Source: Streptomyces globisporus
GTDB taxonomy: Bacteria > Actinomycetota > Actinomycetes > Streptomycetales > Streptomycetaceae
DNA length: 48,258 nt
Direction: 5' to 3'
NCBI RefSeq assembly: GCF_003501885.1
Contig: NZ_QWFA01000071.1
Location: 1 to 48,258, forward strand
In this document: positions 42,641 to 48,258 of the stretch, in pieces
Position numbering within the stretch: position 1 is the stretch's first letter
How the letters are laid out: each line of letters begins with the position of its first letter
Translations under genes and position numbers: made by a program
Notes under the pieces: generated by a model
Databases searched by the model: none
What the model was told of the DNA's origin: nothing
What the model saw: only the letters and a program-made list of their open reading frames with translations

Positions 42641-43605
42641 AGTTGGTTCTTCTCCGCATTCCTGGCCGGGTCCGTCTGCGCGATCCCCGCCGGCACGTAG
42701 CCCGTCTGGCCCTTCTCAGCCAGCTCCTTGAGGTGCTGCTGGTAACGCTCCGGGGAGACGACCTTGACGTTGAAGAGCATCCGGGAGTGGTCGACGCCGC
42801 AGAGCTCGGCGCACTTGCCCATGAAGGTGCCCTCGCGGTTGGGGGTCACCTCGAACACGTTGGTGTGGCCCGGGATGACGTCCTGCTTCATGAGGAACGG
42901 CACCACCCAGAAGGAGTGGATGACGTCACGCGAGGTGAGGACGAAGCGGACCTTCTCCCCCTTCGGCAGCCACAGGGTCGGGCCCGGGTTGCCGTTCTGC
43001 GGGTTGCGGGTCCCGGGGATGCCCACGTCGTAGACGCCGCCGGCGCCCTCGGGGAAGTCCTTCTGGAACTTGTCGGGGATGGCGTTGAGCTCCTTGGGGA
43101 CCTCGGGGCCCGCTGCGGGCTGGCCATCCACCTTCTCGATGTAGTTGAAGCCCCAGCTCCACTGGAAGCCGACCACGTTGATGGTGTGGGCCGGCTTGTC
43201 GGAGAGTTCGAGGAGCTTCGACTCATCACGCGCGGTGAAGTAGAAGAGCACCGAGACGATGATGAGGGGAACCACTGTGTACAACGCCTCGATGGGCATG
43301 TTGTACCTGGTCTGCGGAGGTACCTCCACCTTGGTCCGGCTACGCCGGTGGAAGAAGACGCTCCAGAGGATCAGCCCCCAGACAAGGACACCCGTGACGA
43401 GCGCTGCCGCCCACGAGCCTTGCCAGAGGGAGAGGATCCGAGGGGCCTCTTCCGTTACCGGGGTGGGCATACCGAGGCGGGGAAAATCCTCCCAGTTGTA
43501 TGAACAACCGGAGGCCGTCGCCAGGACCAGGCCCGCAGTCAGCACCTGCGGCAGCTTCCGCCGCATCGGGCGCCGCGACGAGCGGTCGGAGCCGTTGGGA
43601 CTCAC
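42637..43605 (-). CDS. ctaC: Cytochrome c oxidase subunit II CtaC (CuA)
   Basis: 322-aa lipoprotein-type subunit II. Signal and lipobox LATASGC near residue 35, two membrane helices (about 62-88 and 110-130), then the cupredoxin domain with CuA ligands in VIHSFWVV and [12 protein letters not shown]. It accepts electrons from QcrC. GTG 43605 (protein MSPNG...) is chosen because GGAAGG lies 6 bases upstream; the frame stays open to 43635 but without a ribosome site. First gene of ctaCDF. A 273-bp gap to the divergent fusion gene contains both promoters; no other gene was seen in it. Confidence 0.96.
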   Translation of the reverse strand: MSPNGSDRSSRRPMRRKLPQVLTAGLVLATASGCSYNWEDFPRLGMPTPVTEEAPRILSLWQGSWAAALVTGVLVWGLILWSVFFHRRSRTKVEVPPQTRYNMPIEALYTVVPLIIVSVLFYFTARDESKLLELSDKPAHTINVVGFQWSWGFNYIEKVDGQPAAGPEVPKELNAIPDKFQKDFPEGAGGVYDVGIPGTRNPQNGNPGPTLWLPKGEKVRFVLTSRDVIHSFWVVPFLMKQDVIPGHTNVFEVTPNREGTFMGKCAELCGVDHSRMLFNVKVVSPERYQQHLKELAEKGQTGYVPAGIAQTDPARNAEKNQL

Positions 43606-43866
43606 GTAGCGCCTTCCCGAGAGTCTCGCCCGCACGGTCGGCGCGCCCGTATGTCTCTGGTCGGTCGCCGGCCCTGACGCGGGCAGGGGTTTGGATGTTT
43701 ATGCGGACCAAACCCTACTGGACGCTATTTGGGGTCGCGCGGGGAGGGTGCCCAACGCGCCGCCCGACACCCCCTTGGGGTGGAATGCGGGCCTCCGGAC
43801 CTCATCTGACGCCCACTCGCCCGTCCGTCAGGAGCGGCCCCCGGCGAGGTGGGGCCGGGTGCGGGC

Positions 43867-43872
43867 TAGCGT
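43867..43872 (+). promoter_or_regulatory. Candidate -10 for the leaderless desulfurase-TusA gene
   Basis: TAGCGT with 6 bases to GTG 43879. There is no ribosome site. Confidence 0.4.
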
Positions 43873-43878
43873 GGCGGG

Positions 43879-45261
43879 GTGCCCTACTTCGATGCCGCCT
43901 CCGCCGCCCCCCTGCACCCCGTCGCACGCCAGGCGCTGCTTGCCGCGCTCGACGAGGGCTGGGCCGATCCCGCCCGCCTGTACCGGGAGGGGCGGCGGGC
44001 CAGGCTGCTCCTGGACGCGGCCCGGGAGGCGGCCGCGGAGGCCGTCGGGTGCCGCCCCGACGAGCTGGTCTTCACCTCGTCCGGGACGACGGCGGCGCAC
44101 GCGGGAATTGCCGGGGCTCTTTCGGGGCGTCGGCGTGTCGGCCGCCATCTGGCCCATTCGGCGGTCGAACACTCGTCGGTGCTCCATTCGGCGGCGGCAC
44201 ACGAGGCGGCGGGCGGTTCGTGCACCGAGGTCCCGGTGGACCGGTTCGGGGCGGTGGACCCGGCGGCGTACGCGGCGGTGCTGCGGTCGGACACCGCGCT
44301 GGCCTGCCTCCAGTCGGCCAACCACGAGGTGGGCACCGAGCAGCCGGTGGCCGAGGTCGCCGCGCTCTGCGCCGAGGCCGGGGTGCCGCTGCTGGTGGAC
44401 GCGGCCCAGTCGCTCGGCTGGGGGCCGGTCCCGGCGGGCTGGTCGCTGCTGACGGCGAGCGCGCACAAATGGGGCGGGCCGGCCGGGGTCGGGCTGCTCG
44501 CGGTCCGCAAGGGGACCCGCTTCTCACCCCAAGGCCCGGCCGGGGAGCGGGAGTCGGGGCGGGCTCCGGGGTTCGAGAACCTGCCGGCGATCGTGGCGGC
44601 GGCGGCCTCGCTGCGCGCGGTACGGGGCGAGGCGGCGGCGGAGGCGGTACGGCTGCGGGCCCTGGTGGACCGGATCCGGGGCGTGGTGGCCGAGCGGGTG
44701 CCCGATGTGGAGGTGGTGGGCGATCCGGTGCGGCGGCTGCCGCATCTGGTCACCTTCTCCTGTCTCTATGTCGACGGGGAGACCCTGCTGCACGAGCTGG
44801 ACCGGAGGGAGTTCTCCGTTTCATCCGGTTCGTCCTGTACGAGCAGCACGCTGACGCCGAGCCATGTGCTGAAGGCGATGGGGGTGCTCTCGGAGGGGAA
44901 CGTCCGGGTGTCGCTGCCGCCGGGCACGGCCGGGGCGGACGTGGACCGCTTCCTGGAGGTACTGCCCGAGGTGGTCGCGGAGGTGCGGGAGCGGCTCGGG
45001 GCCCCGGCGTCCGCGCCCCCCTCCCCCGCGCCCGCCGCATCCCTGGTGGTCGACGCGCTGGGCCGCCGCTGCCCGATCCCGGTGATCGAACTCGCAAAGG
45101 TGATCGGAGAGGTAGCGGTGGGCGCCACGGTGACGGTGCTCGCCGACGACGAGGCGGCGCGGCTGGACATCCCGGCCTGGTGCGAGATGCGGGGTCAGGA
45201 GTACGTCGGCGAGGAGCCGGCGGACCGGGGTTCGGCCTATGTGGTCCGCCGGCTCTCCTGA
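43879..45261 (+). CDS. Cysteine desulfurase fused to a TusA-type sulfur carrier
   Basis: 460-aa two-domain sulfur-transfer enzyme. Residues 1-370 are IscS/NifS-like: MPYFDAASAAPLHP, SSGTTAAH, SANHEVGTEQP, Lys197 (PLP) in SAHKWGG and catalytic Cys320 in SVSSGSSCTSS. A Pro/Ala linker (about 375-388) joins a TusA (SirA) domain with persulfide-carrying Cys398 in LGRRCPIPVIELAK. The fusion should move sulfur from the desulfurase cysteine to its own carrier; the final acceptor (tRNA thiolation, molybdopterin or another) is unknown. GTG 43879 is probably leaderless. Its stop abuts the convergent kinase gene. Confidence 0.9.
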   Translation: MPYFDAASAAPLHPVARQALLAALDEGWADPARLYREGRRARLLLDAAREAAAEAVGCRPDELVFTSSGTTAAHAGIAGALSGRRRVGRHLAHSAVEHSSVLHSAAAHEAAGGSCTEVPVDRFGAVDPAAYAAVLRSDTALACLQSANHEVGTEQPVAEVAALCAEAGVPLLVDAAQSLGWGPVPAGWSLLTASAHKWGGPAGVGLLAVRKGTRFSPQGPAGERESGRAPGFENLPAIVAAAASLRAVRGEAAAEAVRLRALVDRIRGVVAERVPDVEVVGDPVRRLPHLVTFSCLYVDGETLLHELDRREFSVSSGSSCTSSTLTPSHVLKAMGVLSEGNVRVSLPPGTAGADVDRFLEVLPEVVAEVRERLGAPASAPPSPAPAASLVVDALGRRCPIPVIELAKVIGEVAVGATVTVLADDEAARLDIPAWCEMRGQEYVGEEPADRGSAYVVRRLS

Positions 45262-46236
45262 TCAGGCCAGATGCTGCTGGACCTCGGCGGCGGCCTCGTG
45301 GCCGTACGCCTTGGTGAAGCGGTCCATGAAGTGGGTGCGGCGCAGGGTGTACTCCTGGGTGCCGACCGTCTCGATGACCAGGGTGGCGAGCATGCAGCCG
45401 ACCTGGGCGGCGCGCTCCAGACCGACGCCCCAGGCGAGACCGGAGAGGAAGCCGGCGCGGAAGGCGTCGCCGACGCCGGTGGGGTCGGCCTTGGTGTCCT
45501 CCTCGGGGCACCCGACCTCGATGACCGGCTCGCCGACCCGCTCGATCCGGACACCGCGGGCGCCGAGGGTGGTGACGCGGTGGCCGACCTTGGAGAGGAT
45601 CTCCTCGTCGCTCCAGCCGGTCTTGGACTCGATGAGCCCCTTCTCGTACTCGTTGGAGAAGAGGTAGGTGGCGCCGTCGAGGAGGATGCGGATCTCCTCG
45701 CCGTCCATCCGCGCGATCTGCTGCGAGAAGTCGGCTGCGAACGGGATGTTCCGGGAGCGGCACTCCTCGGTGTGGCGGAGCATCGCCTCGGGGTCGTCGG
45801 CGCCGATGGAGACGAGGTCGAGGCCGCCGACGCGGTCGGCGACGCTCTTCAGCTCGATGAGGCGGGCCTCGCTCATCGCGCCGGTGTAGAAGGAGCCGAT
45901 CTGGTTGTGGTCGGCGTCGGTGGTGCAGACGAAGCGGGCGGTGTGCAGGACCTCGGAGATACGGACCGAACCGGTCTCGACGCCGTGCCGGTCGAGCCAG
46001 GCGCGGTACTCGTCGAAGTCGGCCCCGGCGGCGCCGACCAGGATCGGCTTCGTGCCGAGCAGCCCCATGCCGAAGCAGATGTTGGCGGCGACACCGCCGC
46101 GGCGGACGTCGAGGTTGTCGACCAGGAAGGAGAGGGAGACCGTGTGCAGCTGATCCGCGACCAGCTGGTCGGCGAAGCGGCCGGGGAAGGTCATGAGGTG
46201 GTCGGTGGCGATCGAGCCGGTGACTGCAATACGCAC
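45262..46236 (-). CDS. adoK: PfkB-family carbohydrate/adenosine kinase
   Basis: 324-aa ribokinase-fold enzyme. Substrate lid region DNLDVRRGGVAANICFGM, mid-protein ADFSQQIARM and the signature DPTGVGDAFRAGF with catalytic Asp257. The closest match by sequence feel and position is mycobacterial adenosine kinase (Rv2202c, near ctaC), which salvages adenosine to AMP; other sugar kinase activity is not excluded. GTG 46236 has AGGAG 9-10 bases upstream. The stop codon directly follows that of the convergent fusion gene, with no spacer. Confidence 0.88.
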   Translation of the reverse strand: MRIAVTGSIATDHLMTFPGRFADQLVADQLHTVSLSFLVDNLDVRRGGVAANICFGMGLLGTKPILVGAAGADFDEYRAWLDRHGVETGSVRISEVLHTARFVCTTDADHNQIGSFYTGAMSEARLIELKSVADRVGGLDLVSIGADDPEAMLRHTEECRSRNIPFAADFSQQIARMDGEEIRILLDGATYLFSNEYEKGLIESKTGWSDEEILSKVGHRVTTLGARGVRIERVGEPVIEVGCPEEDTKADPTGVGDAFRAGFLSGLAWGVGLERAAQVGCMLATLVIETVGTQEYTLRRTHFMDRFTKAYGHEAAAEVQQHLA

Positions 46237-46380
46237 GGGGAGACTGCTCCTGCGGAAGGCGAAGGGCCGTGAGTGCGCCCTCCGGGACGACGTGACAGTT
46301 CACGCTACCGGGTGACCCGACCACCAGGAAAAGGGAAAACTACCCGATAGTAGGGCTTTCTACCTGAGCGCGACCGTGGT

Positions 46381-46386
46381 TACGGT
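46381..46386 (+). promoter_or_regulatory. Candidate -10 for the leaderless 65-aa gene
   Basis: TACGGT with 6 bases to ATG 46393. No -35 or ribosome site is evident. Confidence 0.4.
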
Positions 46387-46392
46387 GCGGAT

Positions 46393-46590
46393 ATGTCGAA
46401 GCACACCGCATTGCCCGAGTCGGAATTGAGCCTGGCCGCATTGCGCGGTGACTGCGCGCGGATGGCTCCGCACTGGACGGCGTCGGTGAAGACCACCCCG
46501 GCCCCGGTGAAGCCGTCCCTGATCAGCGGGGTGACGATCCCGCCCTCGTCGGCGCGGCTGATCGACGCGATGTCCGAGTACGGGGACTGA
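46393..46590 (+). CDS. Small protein of unknown function (65 aa)
   Basis: 65-aa predicted soluble protein starting MSKHTALPESELSLAALRGD and ending ARLIDAMSEYGD, with a Pro/Thr-rich middle (TPAPVKPSLISGV). It has one Cys (residue 21) and no membrane segment. No ribosome site precedes ATG 46393, but a -10-like TACGGT ends 6 bases before it. Codon bias is as in neighbours. I recognise no family. The following 209 bases before the next gene contain only GC-rich spacer and that gene's AAGGAG. Confidence 0.55.
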   Translation: MSKHTALPESELSLAALRGDCARMAPHWTASVKTTPAPVKPSLISGVTIPPSSARLIDAMSEYGD

Positions 46591-46799
46591 GGACCGGCGC
46601 GGACCGGGAGAAGAACCAGCCGGGGGCGTCGCCTTTCGGCCTTTCCGCGTCCGCCCCGGCGCGAATCGTGCGGTGTGTTCGTGTCCGCGGCTCCCCCGGC
46701 CGTTGGAACCGTACGCTCCTCGGCTCCGTCCCACCGGTGTCCCCGCCCGGGGACACGCGGTAGGCGCCGCGACGGCAACGCAGTCGAAGGAGCGATCCG

Positions 46800-48242
46800 G
46801 TGAGCACCGAGCGACCCGACAACGACGTGACCGGCCCCCGGCGGCGGCGTCCGCCGCTCGCGGTGGCCTCGGTGGCCGCGGCCGTGCTGCTGGCCGGGGG
46901 CGGCGGGGCGTACTGGGCCTCGACCGCCTCGAGCGACGGCGGCGGGGCCGACAGCGGTACGGCGGCGAAGAGGTCGGCCCCGCTGCTGGCCCTGGACGCC
47001 CCGGCGGACGGCCCGGGCTCCACATCCTCGGCCTCGGACTCCCCGCCCGCCGGTATCGCCCCCGGTGAACCGGACCCGGGCGGCCCGCCCGTGATCTACC
47101 GGGCCGCGGGCGAACTCCCCGACGGTCCGGACGAGGCGGCCGTCCACCGGGCGAAGGGCACGGTGGCGTCGGCCGATGTCGCCAGGCTGGCGAAGGCGCT
47201 CGGCATTCCGGGCTCGCCGCGCACCGAGGGCACCTCGTGGGTGGTCGGCGACGACGACGGGCCGGGCGCGCTCCTGAAGGTGGCCAAGCAGGCCCCGGGC
47301 ACCTGGACGTTCGCCCGCACCACCCCGTCCAAGCCCTGCGAGCCGGGGAAGATGTGCGCGAACGGCGCCACGGAGACCGGCGGCGACCCGGTGAGCGAGA
47401 AGGCGGCGAAGGCGGCCGCGGTCCCGGTGCTCAAGGCGGCGGGCCAGGACGACGCGGCGCTGAACGCGGGCCAGCTCATGGGCGACGTCCGCGTGGTGAA
47501 CGCCGACCCGAAGGTCGACGGGCTTCCGACGTACGGCTGGTCGACCGGGGTCCAGGTGGGCCCGGACGGCAAGGTGGCCGGCGGCAGCGGACATCTGAAG
47601 GCGCTGGAGAAGGGCGCCACCTACCCGGCGGTCGGCGCGGACGAGGCGCTGAAGCAGCTGAACGAGGCGAGCAAGGGCAAGGGGGACGGCGGCCGGGACA
47701 TCGGCGGCTGCGCCACTCCCGTACCGCTGGAGGGCGAGCCGAAGCCTCCGGCCGATCCGCAGTGCGTGCCGTCGAACGGCAAGCGGGCGCCGGTGACGCA
47801 GACGGTCGAGGACGCGGTGTTCGGTCTCGCGCTGAACTACGTGGACGGCCGGCAGACGCTGGTGCCGTCCTGGCTCTTCACGGTCCGCCAGGCGCCGGGC
47901 GGTCCGGAGAACACGGTCACGCAGGTGGCGGTGGACCCGAAGTTCATCGAGAAGCCGGACGCGCCGACGACGCCCTCCGGGGACCGGAAGGTGACCTCGT
48001 ACGGTGCGGACGGGCGGACCCTTGAGGTGACCTTCTGGGGCGGGGTGTGCAGTACGTACACGGCGAGCGCGAAGGAGAGCGCGGGCCAGGTGCGAATCAC
48101 GGTGACGGAGAAGCCGCAGGAGGGCAAGAAGGCCTGCATCATGATCGCCAAGGAGCTGACCCGGACGGTGACGCTGGAGAAGCCGCTGGGCGACCGCACG
48201 GTGATCGACGCGGCCTCCGGCGGCGCGGTGCCGCGCGGCTGA
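46800..48242 (+). CDS. Membrane-anchored extracytoplasmic protein of unknown function
   Basis: 480-aa protein: short basic cytoplasmic start (TGPRRRRPP), one helix (about 20-42), then a Gly/Ser/Pro-rich linker (about 45-95) and a secreted domain. That domain has six Cys (for example KPCEPGKMC near 180-186, GGC near 303, a later QC near 321, GVC and KAC), probably disulfides, and repeated strand-like segments (TYGWSTGVQVGPDGKVAG; LVPSWLFTVRQ). GTG 46800 follows AAGGAG (46786-46791). Similar proteins are common in Streptomyces, but I know no function. Ends 16 bases before the window edge. Confidence 0.8.
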   Translation: MSTERPDNDVTGPRRRRPPLAVASVAAAVLLAGGGGAYWASTASSDGGGADSGTAAKRSAPLLALDAPADGPGSTSSASDSPPAGIAPGEPDPGGPPVIYRAAGELPDGPDEAAVHRAKGTVASADVARLAKALGIPGSPRTEGTSWVVGDDDGPGALLKVAKQAPGTWTFARTTPSKPCEPGKMCANGATETGGDPVSEKAAKAAAVPVLKAAGQDDAALNAGQLMGDVRVVNADPKVDGLPTYGWSTGVQVGPDGKVAGGSGHLKALEKGATYPAVGADEALKQLNEASKGKGDGGRDIGGCATPVPLEGEPKPPADPQCVPSNGKRAPVTQTVEDAVFGLALNYVDGRQTLVPSWLFTVRQAPGGPENTVTQVAVDPKFIEKPDAPTTPSGDRKVTSYGADGRTLEVTFWGGVCSTYTASAKESAGQVRITVTEKPQEGKKACIMIAKELTRTVTLEKPLGDRTVIDAASGGAVPRG

Positions 48243-48258
48243 CGCGGACGCGCGCGGC

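Noticed and set aside
46360..47025. Minus-strand open frame across the 65-aa ORF
   Set aside because: Arg/Pro/Ser-rich composition typical of antisense GC-rich DNA; no ribosome site or domain.

Overview
The window is high-GC chromosomal DNA with very strong third-position GC bias, GTG/TTG starts, actinobacterial gene families and a gene order that I recognise from the Streptomyces core chromosome (equivalent to about SCO2106-SCO2159 of S. coelicolor, recalled from memory). I therefore read it as Streptomyces. There is no prophage, insertion sequence, CRISPR array, tRNA or rRNA that I can see. It is housekeeping DNA, with interest mainly in regulatory sites, small ORFs and a few damaged or fused genes.

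Layout. (1) 1-1132: end of a thiamine thiazole cluster (thiO end, thiS, thiG). (2) 1347-5688: PASTA-domain Ser/Thr kinase, Nfo-like AP endonuclease, sulfite-oxidase-like molybdoenzyme, then an iron pair of bacterioferritin and Bfd with an iron box. (3) 5797-9405: aromatic amino acid block, with class II DAHP synthase facing a trp leader peptide/attenuator and a fused anthranilate synthase. (4) 9408-18826: D-2-hydroxyacid dehydrogenase, a PlsC/sensor kinase/response regulator operon (MacRS-like), an esterase, a membrane protein, a 5'-damaged endonuclease/phosphatase gene, glucokinase GlkA with its DUF5304-type neighbour, an ArsA-like ATPase and an SRPBCC protein. (5) 18936-25649: metallophosphoesterase, long-chain acyl-CoA ligase, PimB-like and GT87-like mannosyltransferases and a lipoprotein metallopeptidase, suggesting an envelope lipid/glycan neighbourhood. 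(6) 25666-32632: two paralogous secreted NlpC/P60 hydrolases, one with a long structured leader, then NYN RNase-like, zinc-ribbon, rhomboid, RAM-domain and class V aminotransferase genes. (7) 33063-43605: trpD and the aerobic terminal respiratory chain (ctaE-qcrCAB and ctaCDF), interrupted by a receiver-like protein and an L,D-transpeptidase lipoprotein. (8) 43879-48242: a cysteine desulfurase-TusA fusion, a PfkB/adenosine-kinase-like enzyme, a 65-aa small protein and a secreted/membrane-anchored protein.

How the genes work together: qcrCAB plus ctaCDEF encode the cytochrome bcc-aa3 supercomplex; aroH, trpEG and trpD belong to chorismate/tryptophan synthesis with attenuation on trpEG; bfr/bfd manage stored iron; NlpC/P60 and L,D-transpeptidase enzymes remodel peptidoglycan. 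The order kinase, DAHP synthase, plsC, ArsA, SRPBCC, fadD, pimB, NlpC, trpD, ctaE-qcrCAB, ctaF, ctaC, adoK parallels the Rv2176-Rv2202 region of Mycobacterium tuberculosis.

The items I would examine first are the structured leader of the first NlpC/P60 gene, the trp attenuator, a dispersed Streptomyces repeat carried in frame inside a class V aminotransferase, a short ORF whose coding signal changes frame, the 5'-truncated endonuclease/phosphatase gene, and an apparent frameshift at the thiO end.
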